A stretch of DNA of 64,000 nt from Thuidium tamariscinum (lineage: Eukaryota; Streptophyta; Bryopsida; Hypnales; Thuidiaceae). The notes below the pieces were generated by a model. It did no database searches. It was not told the origin of the DNA and saw only the letters and a list, made by a program, of their open reading frames with translations. The translations under genes and the position numbers were made by a program. Positions 24,052 to 36,439 of this stretch are shown one piece after another. The stretch spans positions 27,295,501-27,359,500 of the forward strand of contig OX344749.2 of assembly GCA_947034885.2 (NCBI GenBank), given 5' to 3'. Position 1 is the stretch's first letter, and each line of letters starts with the position of its first letter.

Positions 24052-25812
24052 TTGGGTGCAGCAATCTCCACAATGGATACTCGGTATCACAAGGCAGTGC
24101 GAAATGCGCTGTTTGTGGCGATGATGCTGGCGGTGATGACTCGGAGCGCAACGCATGTAGAGGCTGCAACTGACCCCGGAGATATTGAAGCTCTGAAGGA
24201 GGTAAATATTAGGGTTTCCATCACACTTCGTCTCTCCAGCTCATTCACTTGGCTAGTGACACCATATTAAATTGATTGTTGCTTATTTCACCTTATTTAA
24301 ATCGAAAATTGGTCAGTCCTCGCGTTGATCACTGTTAACAAGCTAATTACCAGTTTGGTTCTTAAGGTGTCTCCGTTTGTGAATGTTGTTATTGGCAATT
24401 CATGAGTTCACCCTGATTCTCTTTCAGCGTCCATTCCCCAAGGTCTGGAACCTTGCACAGTTTGCGTAGTTGGAGGCTAATCAGTGCTCTTACTGCACTA
24501 ATCTTGCATAGTTTCAGGCTACCCTGATTCGCTTTCCGCTTCCATGCCTCTAGGTTTGATCGTGCCTAATCCTGCATAGTTTGAGGCTAACCAGTGCTTA
24601 TCGTGCACTAATGCGGCATAGTTTGCATAGTCTGAGTCTGACCGGTGCTGGTCGTGCGTTTGTGTGCAGGTGAAACTGGCCCTCAACGCCTCCTCTATCA
24701 TGCCCTCCGCCTGCATGGCCTCCTGGAACTTCACCTTAGACCCTTGCGATACCCACACGCCCTGCATCGACTGCACCAGAAGCTCCCTCACCAACATCTC
24801 CCGCGTCATCGGCCTGCGCCTGGAGCGCGGCGCAGGCTACGAAGGCCCTCTCTCGCCCTCCATCGGCAACCTCACCTCTCTGCAACGTCTCGTCATCACC
24901 GACAACGCCTTTTACGGCCCCATCCCCTCCACTCTCGGCAACTGTATCCAGCTCTTCCAGCTCGACCTCTCCATGAACTTCTTCACAGGTCCCCTCCCGT
25001 CCTCCCTCGGCAATCTCCTCTCTCTAAGCTTTCTCTCTGTCGCCTACAACGCTCTCTCGGGACCCATCCCAGTGTCCTTCAACAACCTCAAAAACTTGAC
25101 ATACCTCTACTTGGACGAGAATAGACTCAGCGGCACCATCCCGTCTCTCACAGGCATGTCGTCCCTCACGGTTTTCGATGCCAGCAGCAATAACTTCACG
25201 GGGACATTACCCCAGGTTCCCGAATCTCTTTCGCTCCTTGCACTTCGGAAGAATCAGCTGATGGGGCACCTTCCACCGAGCTTGAAAAACCTGACTTTGT
25301 TGCAAGTGCTCGACCTCAGGGAAAACAATCTCTTCGGCACCATTGGTTCGTTTCTCTACACGTTGCCGAGCTTGCAACAGATTAACCTTTCGTACAACAG
25401 TTTTTCAGTGATGGAGCCTCACAATGGCGCACCCAGTGAGGTCTTGTCCATGGATTTGAGCAACAATGCGATCGAGGGGACGCTACCGGAGTCGCTGGCG
25501 AGGATGGAGAAGTTGACGGTGCTGACGCTTCGGAGTAACATGTTCACTGGGCCCATTCCTTATGTGTATGCTTTGAAAGCGGCCAACAATTTGAATGGGA
25601 GTTTGCAGTTGGGGCAGTTGTATCTGGACGACAATTATCTGTCTGGCGAGATTCCTTCGCCGCTCTTGAATGTGTCGGCGGATGTGGTGAGTGCGAATCT
25701 GGTGAGTAATTGCTTGGATAGTTGTCCGCCGAGTTTGTTCTTTTGTAGTGGAGGCATGCAGAAGAGTCCTGTGCAGTGTCATGTGCCGGTGCTGTTGCCT
25801 GGGAGTAGTTGA
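24052..25812 (+). CDS. Secreted leucine-rich repeat protein (LRR receptor-like, no kinase)
   Basis: Two exons, 24052-24201 and 24670-25812, join in phase (GAAGGAG|GTGAAACTG) to give 430 residues. The N-terminus has a hydrophobic signal segment (LFVAMMLAVM, then THVEAATDP). Next is an LRR N-terminal cap (DIEALKEVKLALNASS, then SWNFTLDPCDTHTPC), followed by about ten plant-type LRRs of form LxxLxxLxLxxNxxxGxIPxxLGNL (SLQRLVITDNAFYGPIP, LTYLYLDENRLSGTIP, LTVLTLRSNMFTGPIP). A cysteine pair closes the domain (NCLDSCPP, then FFCSGG). There is no transmembrane helix or kinase after it: the protein stops at GSS. It is therefore a secreted or apoplastic LRR protein, or a receptor ectodomain without kinase. 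Start may be ATG 24052 or 24073. Exon 2 is much richer in GC than the surroundings. Confidence 0.85.
24440..24662 (+). repeat. Imperfect repeats inside the LRR-gene intron
   Basis: The phrase TGCATAGTTTGAGGCTAACC, followed by AGTGCTTATCGTGCACTAAT, occurs in three or four imperfect copies in the intron just before the second exon. It is non-coding. Confidence 0.6.
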
Positions 25813-26460
25813 TGGCGGTCTCCACTGAAACTACTGGGGATTGCAAGCGTCAGATTTTTCTACTGTTCGAGTTGTTAGATGTAGGGGAGAGAAATATGCA
25901 AACTTGGGCTATGGTTTTGTAGTTTTTGTAATCTAGATTGAGAAGAATTCCTTTCAAACTGAATAATTCAAATCGGTGTGAGATCACCGTAACTTAGATT
26001 GAAGACTTTTTGACAGAGCTATTTGTGGTGTTGGAGATCTAATTTTTGTAAATCTAATTTCCTGGGAATATTTGTGTATTTTGAAATGCAGACACTGCAC
26101 TCTACATGTCTAATTCAAACACAACCACCTTCAAATTGTTTTGTTGTACTGTTCAGTTGCACTAGTGTTTCTCTTGAATATGCTGAAGAGAGTTAAAGTG
26201 TCAAAAATGTGTGAAATTACCTACTGTCTTGACATGTGTAATTGAACACAATTACATACTGTACAAGGCTTGGAAAAGTTTCATTGTGCGTTTAACCCTT
26301 GAATGACATTTTAGGTCTTGGATTTGAGAATCTTTGGTACACAGGCATCATGAAGTTTGGGCAAATGACCGATGAATGGGAGCTTGTTGGTCCTCTTCAA
26401 CGCAATGGGTAATCTCAAAGTTATTGTACAAAAATTTTAACAAAAATTTTGATGCAAAAT
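25813..26460. other. 3' flank of the LRR gene
   Basis: Untranslated and intergenic DNA. A terminus of the TTAACCCC family (TTAACCCTTGAATGAC) lies at 26292 without a visible partner. No gene is seen. Confidence 0.4.
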
Positions 26461-26735
26461 AAGGTGGGTACACCCAAAAGCGCTCTGTTCCTAAAAGCGC
26501 CATCTACAGTGCACATACATTTCCGAAGTCAGTCATGTTCACAGACTGTAGATGGCACTTTCAGAAACAGACTTTGACTGTTAATAACTTTTGCATACGG
26601 TATCCAAATTCTACATTCTTTGGTGCGTTGGAACATGCTTTCACTTGCCAACAAGACTACATAAAAATTTGAACTAATTAATAGCAGGAACTAGGCTCAG
26701 TATGAATAAGTGGCGCTTTTGGGTGTACCTACCTT
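26461..26735. mobile_element. MITE with nested palindrome, ~275 bp
   Basis: The left terminus AAGGTGGGTACACCCAAAAG is matched in reverse complement by CTTTTGGGTGTACCTACCTT at 26716-26735, with GCGC just inside each. A second, inner palindrome lies between GCGCCATCTACAGTG (about 26499) and CTGTAGATGGCACTTTC (about 26546). Non-coding. Confidence 0.7.
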
Positions 26736-27721
26736 ACATGCATTCAAACAATGATTTGAGATACAACACTTAGTTTAATTGATGCATTTCTTGAAGTCCA
26801 AAGTAAATGATTTCAAAAGTTAGACTATAGTTGAATCTTTGAGATAATATCTTTAAGATTCTTTAAAAACCATGCCATATGGACAAGGTCTCATGTCTAA
26901 GTAATAATTTTGTAATATATTTCAATATATTGCATCATGGCAAACAAATATTTTGAATAATTCATATTTTGTAGGTTCATTTCTGACAAAATTGCATTTT
27001 AATATATGTTCTCAAGATTTTGATTTGTAGTTTGTCATTTAAAGCTTGACTATTCTTACTTCAAGATTGAAAAGATCTCATTAATTAAGTAAATATGTTA
27101 AGATATTATGGTTTGATTATTGCTTGCAAAAATGCCTTCTTGTCATTCTAAAAAATTCAAAGTACCTTTGTCATAGGTGTCATTCTTTCAAGAATAAGGT
27201 AACCATCTAAAAATCATTCAAATAAATTGAATTCGAATGTCATTTGTATTATTGTATCTTCTTAATTTTGTTGAATTGTATTGACATTATGAAATTAACG
27301 TATGTATTCTAATCAAGCATTTATCAATCATTAAATTATCTTAATTTTTGTTGGATCTTGTTGGCAATTCAAATGACATTTCAAATTTTCTTAGCTTGTA
27401 TTTTTTACAAAACTATATGAATAAATAATAAATGTTCAAAGTGTTGATTTATATTATTGGTGTGTGTGCAATTCACTCTAAGCTCTCACATTTAGAAGAT
27501 TTACATTTTAGGCAAGAATCTACTTGGGAAGATTTCAATAAAGGGGCTAGAATAATGAATACTTACCTTTAGTTATTTTTGTAGGAGCAAATAAGTATTA
27601 GGTTTACCACAATATAACAAATGTGCAATTACAAAGCATAGGAGTAGTAAAGATTTAAATAAAATTCTTACTAGGTCCACATTAAATTAGGGTCTTAGTC
27701 TCATTTGAAGTTGATTAAATG
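26736..27721. other. AT-rich stretch, nothing recognised
   Basis: No coding exon, RNA gene or clear repeat can be supported here. Confidence 0.4.
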
Positions 27722-28597
27722 TATAGTAGGGTATAAGTCAAAATGGCAATCATGCATTGAGAGGGAAAGAAATTTCACTACCTACAACTTTGACACCCTT
27801 CCAAGGGTTGAAAAATTAATTTTTTATCATGAAAATATTGGTACAAGATCATCTCTATGTTGATAATATGTGTGCTAAATTTCAAGGCCAAAAATTTCAC
27901 CCAAGAAAAGATATTTGAATTCTACCAACATGTGTAATTGTGAGAAACGATTTCAATTCATTGTAGCCAACTTTGATACACTTCCTAGGGTTGCAAAATC
28001 CTTTATTTACCATAAAATACTTGTCCTGAAATCATCTCTATATTGATAATATATGTACCAAATTTCAAGTTCAAAAGATTGACTACCAAAAAGATATTTG
28101 AAATCTATCAACATGTATAGTTGAGAATGATTTCTTACATCCATATAAAACTTGACCTATAAAATGACAATATACCAAGGGCCAAAAAATCATTCTAACA
28201 ACTACACATGTTGATAGATTTTGAATATCTTTTTAGTAGTCAATGTTTTGAACTTGAAATTCGGCACACATGTTATCAACATAGATATGATTTCATGACA
28301 AATATTTTATGGTAAATAAAGGATTTTTCAACCCTTGGAAGGGTGTCAAAGTTAGTTGCAATGAAATTGTTTCCTACAACTATATATGTTGGTAGATTTC
28401 AAATAAACTTTTCTTGGGTGAAATTTTTGGCCTCGAAATTTGGTAGACATATTATCAACATAGAAGTGATCTTGTATCAATATTTTCATGATAAAAGAAT
28501 AATTTTTCAACCCTTGAAAGGATGTCAAAGTTGGAGGTAGTGAAAGTTCTTTCCATTACAATGCATAAATGTCATTTTGACTTATACCCTATTGTAT
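27722..28597. mobile_element. Long foldback element, ~875 bp
   Basis: Nearly the whole segment is an inverted repeat with its centre near 28160. The left outer end TAGGGTATAAGTCAAAATG is matched by CATTTTGACTTATACCCTA at the right. Further in, TTGACACCCTTCCAAGGGTT pairs with AACCCTTGAAAGGATGTCAA, and the match continues inward. Each arm (~430 bp) also holds two related direct units of roughly 190 bp. No protein is encoded. It may be a foldback transposon or a hairpin locus able to give small RNA. Confidence 0.75.
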
Positions 28598-31000
28598 AAT
28601 TCATTGGGCCATCTCAAATTCGGATATAATTTAATAACATCTTCAAGCAAGCAAGCATTATAAATTGTCTCCATAGGAGCCTTGAAACAATATAAAAGTG
28701 GTTTTGAAAATGGACAAGTTCTTTTGAGGTGAGGAAATGTAATTCCAAAGTCACAATTTCAAGACAATGAATAGCCAACAAGCAATTATAGATTGTGTAG
28801 ATTTGAAATTAATGGCAAGACTAAGATTTGGTAGTTGGATTGAAGTGCCATTGTAATATTGTGAGGATATACTCTCAATAATTGGACACTCTTCTATTTG
28901 GGACATTCACTTGGTGCTTTAATCGTCTTCTTAATCACTTTTCCAAATGCCTTGGTGTATTTAAAGGCTCATTTGATTTGATTATTTTTGCAATTTGTGC
29001 ACATCTCTAACGACCTATGTCCTTTGCTCTTCAAAAAATCATTTCAATTCAATTAGAGTCAAAAAATTATTGAAAATAATTGTCATTCAATTCTTTTCTT
29101 GTTCTTTGTCTACCAAAAAAATGGAAATGTTTTGACAAGTACTTTCATCAATAACTCTATTTTTTTCCTTATATCGTTGAATGATTCTTAATCTTGTTAC
29201 TATAATTAAGATTGAATTGAAGGATGGAATAAGGTGCTATCTATTTTTTAAATTTGGATTGAACTTTTCATCATTCCCAAAATTACCATGCAAGGACCTC
29301 ATAAACAACCATGCTTTCAAAAAGCCAAATTATTCTAATTTTCAATTCCCCCCCCCCCCCCCCCCCAACCCAATTAATGGCTCAATTTAAAGATTGAACC
29401 TTGAAAGAATGAGACATATTAAGTACTAAGATACTTTGCCAAAGATGATCTAATGTATAAACCAATAGGTGCATTCTTCATTATTGCACAAATTATTGAA
29501 ACTAAGTCATTTATCAACTACTTTTTGGCTTCACTATCTTTTTAAGGTAAAGTACTCAATCCTATTGGTGAAAATCAATGCTTTCAAAATTGAACCAACA
29601 ATTAGGCCCTAATAGAAATTGATTCTTTAGTGCTTAACCATCTAATAGACGCTTGATGAATGGTGTGAAAACTAAACTTCATCCAACTATTATTTATTGA
29701 AAAACTTCAAGAAAAATCTTGTAATATATCAATAGAAAGAAGGAATGCACTAAGCATAAGAGGTTTTCTTCCATAGTTGAGAGACTACGAGTTCCCGGAC
29801 TGTGGGAACTCGCTGCAGCATCTGATCTACAGTGATCTGATGTGGCAAGGAGACTGCCACATCAGGGAGACTGCCACATCAGATAATAATATTTTATTAA
29901 ATTGAAAAAATATTTTTTTATTAAAAAATTTTATTTTTTTATTTTTTCCAGACTTCTTCTTCAAGTGTTAGTTCATGGACTAACATTTAGATTTAAAAAT
30001 TAAGTTACAAAAATTAGAAGGATTTAATGTGAGTAAACAGTCCTTTTTAATAAAAGATGACTACTGCTGCTTACATAGATAGACTGAATTATCAGATGGA
30101 TTTGTTTGATGTTTTTGTTTTTATAAAAACACTCACCATCAATCATGAGAAATAAATAAATTATTTTTCAAAAAGAGTGATTACATTTTAGCAACCTTGA
30201 TCTGGTTAATTGATGGCCTTATTAAGCCAAGGACCAAATGACGGGTAGTACTATATGTACTAAGCTGGATCTCTAATCTGATTTTCATCTTGATTAGACA
30301 TGGATGGTAGAAGAAATCAGATGGTAAATGGCGGTGTACACTATCTCTCACCCTACTTGTTGCAGCTCATTATGAGTCTGGCTTCTTTATTGCACCTCGT
30401 CCCGTGCTGGCCTCCTCGTTCGTCGCGCCTGACATGCCTTCCTTTACCGGCAACTGACACGCCTTCAGCCCGACGAAAATTGCCTGTTGTGAATTATTGC
30501 AGTGTTTCAGTAGTAGTGTTTTAGCTCAGAAGGGCACGCGGGCAACCCACACATGACGGGGGGTCCAAGGCTCATCTCAAAGCATGCTGCATGCTGGTCT
30601 AAGGTCCGTGGACTGTATGGCATGCACTAACATTATCTCTATGCTCCAGAAATGATGTTGTGTTTCAGTGTTTCACAACAGTAGACAACTCCTTTTTTTA
30701 ATCGCCACGGTGTAGGGTTGCTTAGAGTTCTGAATTTTACAGGGTGTAAAGTGGGGTTGCACAGATGCAGTGCTACACAATAGTGTAAGCATGGATGTTA
30801 TTATAGTTATGTGCATGAATTGGTTGGAAGGAGGTGTGAAATGAAACAAAGGTGAGTCATTTAATGGGGTTTAGGGTTCCACAAAAAATGAGGTCAAAAA
30901 TTGAAGAGATATGAAGTAGCACATAAACTATCTAATTCTTCTAAATAAGAGTGTGAAAGAAGGGTATAAATTAGGCATCAACCCTGGGGAGTATAAACGG
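28598..31000. other. Non-coding stretch with simple repeats
   Basis: It holds a run of about 20 C at 29347-29366. A hairpin-forming segment lies at 29787-29812 (GAGTTCCCGGACT, then GGGAACTCGC), followed by a doubled GGAGACTGCCACATCAG at 29850-29881. Around 30300-30540 the base composition is more balanced, but I recognise no protein. No gene is supported. Confidence 0.4.
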
Positions 31001-32270
31001 GTTCATAGATTTGTTTTTGTAATGTCTTCATTAAAAAAAAAAGGTTCACGTCTTCAATTTTGAAAATCCTCTTTGGACACTATAAAAGGCATCAAATTAG
31101 GGGTCCAACCCCTAACCTATAGGCCTCCAAAAATATAGCAAACTTTACTAGGGCAAAGTCATTGCTTTGGCCGAAAGAAAATGGGGGGTAAAAAAGGGTT
31201 TATAGATTTTTTTTTTAAATGGCTTCATTTAAAAAAAAAGGTTCACGTCTCCAATTTTGAAAATGGTCTTTGGACACTATAAAAGGCATGAAATGAGGGG
31301 TCCAACCCCTAAACTATAGGCATTCAAAAGAATAGCCTATTTTACTAGGGCAAAGTCACTGTTTCGACAAAAAAAATGGGGAGTAAAAAAGGGTTCATAG
31401 ACTTTTTTTTTAAATGCCTTCATTTAAAAAAAAAGGTTCACGTCTCCAATTTTGAAAATCCTCTTTGGACACTATAAAAGGCACTGTTACAGCAAAAAAA
31501 ATTGGGAGTAAAAAAGGGTTTATAGAATTTTTCTTAATGTCTTCATAAAGAAAAAGGAAGTTTATGTCTTCATTTTTGAAAATGGTATTTAGACAGAAGG
31601 AAAGGCATCAGGTTAGGGGTCCAACTCCTAACCTATAGGCCTTCAAAAATATAGCATGGTTTACTAGGGCAAAGTCACTGTTTCGACAAAAGAAATGGGG
31701 AGTAAGAAAGGGTTTATAGAATTTTTTTTAATGTCTTCATAAAAGAAAAGGAAGTTTATGTCTTCATTTTTGAAAATGGTATTTGGACACAAGGAAAGGC
31801 ATCAAATTAGGGGTCCAATCCCTAACCTATAGGCCTTCAAAAATATAGCATGGTTTACTAGGGCAAAGTCACTGTTTCAGCAAAAGAAATGGGGAGTAAA
31901 AAAGGGTTTATAGAATTTTTTTTAATGTCTTCATAAAAAAAAAGGAAGTTTATGTCTTCATTTTTGAAAATGGTATTTGGACACAAGGAAAGGCATCAAA
32001 TTAGGGGTCCAACCCCTAACCTATAGGCCTTCAAAAATATAGCATAGTTTACTAGGGCAAAGTCATTGTTTTGGCAAAAAAAATGGGGAGTAAAAAAGAA
32101 TTCATAGATTGTTTTTTTAATATCTTCATCAGAAAAAGGAACTTTATATCTTCAATTTTGTAAACGGTCTTTGGACACAAGGAAAGTCATCAAATTAGGG
32201 GTCTAACCCCTAATCTACAGGCCTTAAAAAATATAGCATAGTTTAAGACAAAGTTGTTGTTTCGGTCTAA
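31000..32270. repeat. Tandem array, ~195-bp period, six to seven copies
   Basis: Markers GGTTCACGTCTCCAATTTTG (later copies AAGTTTATGTCTTCATTTTT) and GGGGTCCAACCCCTAACCTA recur at a spacing near 195 bp: unit starts are about 31043, 31240, 31435, then a short copy near 31558, then 31751, 31946 and 32140. Copies become more diverged toward 32420. Non-coding; each unit contains GGGGTCCAACCCC, a short inverted repeat. Confidence 0.85.
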
Positions 32271-33463
32271 ATTTTTTGAACTACAAGCAAAGGCATAGGA
32301 AAATTTCATTCAATGTCTTCATTTCTAAAAATGATCTTTGAACCAAGAAAAAGGCATTCATATAGGTGTCCATCTTGTGTTAAATTACCTATGAATAATA
32401 TAGCATAGTTTAGGGCTAAGTGATAGATTAAATTCAAATAAAGGAGAGTCAATAAAGGATTTAAGAAACCCAAAAAAGGTCTTTATCTCTCAAATTAGGC
32501 TTTGGAGAACAAAATGTTTTAAAAGTAAATATTCAATTCCTATTCAATAGGCATTATAGGTTCTTTAATGGTTTAATGCAAAAAGAGCATTTGTCCCAAA
32601 AATATAGGCATGGCCAAAAACAATGGGAACTTCGCTTGAAGAAATTGCCTCAGAAATAGTGTTTCGATGTAGGCCACAACGCAAGTACCCCGCATCACAT
32701 GGTTGTCCATGACCCATGATCTCACATACATGGCTCATAGTAAAGCATGCTGCATCGTTTTCTGTGCCGAATGCAATGTTACAGCCTAATGACTTGCAGC
32801 AAGCTTTCTCTGTTCTGCGTTGGCGTTAGGGTTTACGGTGGCTAGGGTTTAGGCCGTCGTTGTTTCTTTGTTCTGTACCTTACTTTCTGTTCATGCTGCC
32901 ATGGTAATTATTCTTTTACAATGTTAATGTTACAACTATGGTGACGTGTGCGTTAAACAAAGAAAGCAAATTCTATGAATTGTGGTGTGACTCTAGTATT
33001 CAGGAGGCTACATCTTCAAGAATTGGGGTGGAATTATTAGGTCGATCATAATTGGCAATTCCGAAATCCGAATTAGGTTTAGAAAATAGTGTTTATGAGA
33101 GGAAGTGCTGATTTACTCAATTGCTGAAGACATTTTCTATGGCTATATTGGCTTTCATTTGTTTGAAATTCTATATTGTGGTTTAGGGTGGTGTCTATCC
33201 AATTGTTGTACTTCCAATTCTCGTGGAATGCCGTTGAAATCTCTTATAGTTTAGGGCTAAGTTCGTTAAAAACTTAGACGAGGAAGCTGCAAGATCTAAT
33301 CCTCAAGCATTTAGGTTTTAGGGTTCAAGAAATTGAGGTTTAGGACTGATTTCAGGCAGTGGAGTTTTAGGGTATGCTTGAATTATCTTTCCAATTGCGA
33401 TTTAGGATTACGCTTCACCAATTTTGTTAGCATTTTGATGTACTGTATTACTAGCTTCCTACT
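32271..33463. promoter_or_regulatory. Probable promoter and leader of the transposase gene
   Basis: After the degenerate end of the tandem array, telo-box-like motifs cluster at 32823-32852 (TTAGGGTTTACGG, CTAGGGTTTAGG) and again near 33310-33330. Such motifs are common in plant promoters and 5' leaders. The transposase reading frame starts at 33464. No TATA box is assigned. Confidence 0.35.
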
Positions 33464-36094
33464 ATGGTAGATCCACAGGAGAAAACGGCGTGCACTCCCG
33501 AGAATGGAGATTCAACGGCAAATTTGAGGACAGTGGTTTCATGGGACGAGTTGTGCAAGCAACAATTTCGGGAGCATCTACAACTCATCGAGTCTATAGT
33601 GTAGCACCCACCCACGGGTCCAATAAGGAAATCAGATTTGTTATGGGAGCTTCGGGAGACACAAATAGTTCGCAGGCTCAATGAAAATCGGAAAAAAGAC
33701 ATAGTGGTGGCTCAACAGTGTTTCATTCCGACAAGTAGGGTAGAAGACTTTGTGAAGGGGATGGAAGACAACACTGTTGGGTTGATAAGGAGGTACATCA
33801 AGATCCGCACAAAACCAGCAAAAGAAGGGATACCATCTAAGCCTACTCCAACTACCTCCAAGGATAGCATTTGGTAAATCTCCTTCCATCAAATTCTTTT
33901 GGCAAATCTCTAGCTTTTTGGTTTCAACAAAATCTCTTTTCTTATTGTTTCACTGATTGGACTGAAATTCATGTATTTCGTCCTTTTCCATTTCTTTGCG
34001 TCTTGTTTTGCAGATACCACTACCAATACGGACCATAGGATCACACTGGAAAAATTAAGACACTTACGACGTCAATGCTCCCAAAACAGAGACGTAAGGT
34101 ATTGCTTGTAGGTTCAGGAAAGAACTGCCGTTCACGGAAACAGGCAGATGCAGCTGTGGGAGCTGATTTGCAGGTAGATGTAGTAAAGAAGAAAAAGGGA
34201 AGAAAGAAGTCCACCCCATCAAACATTGCAGGATTGGAGACAAACAAGTCTAAGCGCACACGCAAGAAGAAAACTGTAACCAATCCAAGTGTAGGGGAAA
34301 ACAATAACCTCATTGTTGCACATGGTCTGAAGAAGTTGTAGTTGTCTACGATAGACAACGTGGATGGAGAGCCAAGGCCAAGGAATAAGTATAAGTGCAC
34401 AGTCAAGAAGAAGACCATAACCCAGCCAACTGGAGGGGAAGAGAATGAAATTGCTGTTGCAGAGGGCCTTCGAAAGCTACAGTTGTCCACGGCAGAGGAT
34501 GTCATTAGAGACCCAGGGCCGAGCAATAATAAACCGCCACGTCGTTGAAAAGTCCAGAAGAGTGCAGGCTCCAATTTGCAGTGTACAAATTCGAGCTGCA
34601 TCCAAAAGTGCCTTGTCATCGACTTAAACTGCAATCCTGAGGACTTGCCCGATGAAGAAACACTTCCTTCCAGCATCAAATCCATTACAAGAACCGATTC
34701 CAAGACAGGGAAAGCAACGAAGAAGAAGAAGACCGTTCCGTGCAAGCATATTCAACGACCAAAACGACCATCCAAAACACTGAAGCCAAATATACTCGTA
34801 CAAGACCTGAATGAAGTTCCATTAGACATAGACTTGAATGTCATCCCTTCAGAGAACCATGTTGATGTTTTAGAACCTATACAAAACCACATCATCAGGG
34901 AAAACACTGTGGTAGAACAAGTCGGAATTGAAGAGGAGCCTAAGGAGGTTCCAAATGATAAGGCTAAGAAGAGCAAGTCCACTAAAGCCACCTCAAAACC
35001 AAAGAAGACTTGTGACTCCTTAAAACAGTGGGGTGGGTCTTTAAAGCGTAGTTGTCTTGCATCCTTCTCTGTCAAGACTCTTTTGTTTCTACTGCATGTA
35101 ACACAGATTTGCATCTATGAGGCTGAACATGTCAATCAGGACAGGATTCAATGTCATGGACTACCTAATGCTCCTAACCGTAGTGCTTTTGCATGGCAGC
35201 TGTCCCCTAAGATAAAAGAATTTGTTGTATCACTCCTCAGGAGTGGATTGAGTGTCTCGCAGATTATGGCAAAACACATGACAGTCATAAAGGAGGTCCT
35301 TCGGGACAAGAAGGATCTAACAAGGGACATGTTCCTGCATGAACGTGATGTCTGCAATTTGGCAACAAAGGTTACACGGGAGACATATATGTTGCATACT
35401 GAGGATGCAAAAAGTGTGCAACTCTGGGTGCAGGAAAACCCAGATAGTGTTTTTTACTACTGTGAAACAAGACCAGCTGGGGAAGGGGAAACCACACCAT
35501 CTAATGTTCCATTCACTGTGGAAATTCAAACACCTTGGCAACGAGAGATGATGGTAAAATTTGGACACGAAAGTGCTGTTTCAATTGACGCAACATTTGG
35601 CACAAATGAGAAGAAGGTAAGTTTTCTGTCCTCAGTGTTTCATTCTGTAGAAACTGAACAGTCATTTACTCCAACTACATGTTGTGGTGAGCTATTCTTG
35701 TATTTGAGATTTCTTATTCTAATACTCCGATTTGGTTCTGCAGTTTCCTCTGTATACAGTCAATCAGTCATGGTGTGGCAAGGCATATTTTTGATTTTTT
35801 CCGTTTAGCAAGTCTTCGGAGTGGAAGTCAGGAATTTAGGAACCAGAATTTCCCATGGAACGGGTAAGATCCTGCAATGATACCGGATAATGCTGTAGTG
35901 ACTGGTGGCGGAACAAATCCGGTCTACAACAACGAAAAACCGGAACGGAAATGATTCCGGACCCTTACAGAACCGGAGCGTATCCTATCCGGATTCAGTT
36001 CTAGAACGGAACGGGTTCTTTCCGGACTTGGTACCGATCGGATGGGAACGGAAACGGAAGATTAGGAACGGAAGACCGGATCCATTTCTGGAAA

Positions 36095-36104
36095 CTATAT
36101 AAGG
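36095..36104 (+). promoter_or_regulatory. Candidate TATA box of the inserted element
   Basis: CTATATAAGG lies about 335 bp upstream of the first ATG of the broken ORF at 36440, in the right orientation. Pyrimidine-rich sequence follows. Sequence match only. Confidence 0.4.
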
Positions 36105-36439
36105 CTTGACATTTTCAATTGGCCCATTTGCTCTCAGGCGCTTCGTTGTGTGTTTTTTAACTCTCAGCGTTTTTCGCCTTTCTGTGAGTTAGTTTTTCCG
36201 CGTGCATTTTGTGGCGCAACTTTATGTGGCGCGGCTGTCAGTGTTAGCGCCTGGTGTTTGTCAGAGCGAGCAGTTGTCAGTGTGCGCAGGTTTCAGACGG
36301 TGCGCTGGTGTGCGCAGGAGGTGGTTTTGTGTGTTTATGCAGGTGGTTATTAAGGGCTGTGTGTGTGGCGAGTGTTTGTGAGGAACGGGACGTGCGACTA
36401 GGAGGGAAGTGAGGTAGTGTGGGTTTCCGGATAGTTGCC

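Noticed and set aside
24645-25124. Plus-strand frame of 159 codons rich in His, Leu, Pro and Arg
   Set aside because: A different frame of the LRR exon. The LRR frame has the family repeat pattern, and this one only reflects its codon composition.
34041-34745. Minus-strand open frame of 234 codons
   Set aside because: It lies opposite the clearly coding transposase frame (MULE motifs, DLNxxP). The translation is low-complexity Phe/Ser with no family resemblance, so it is a shadow.
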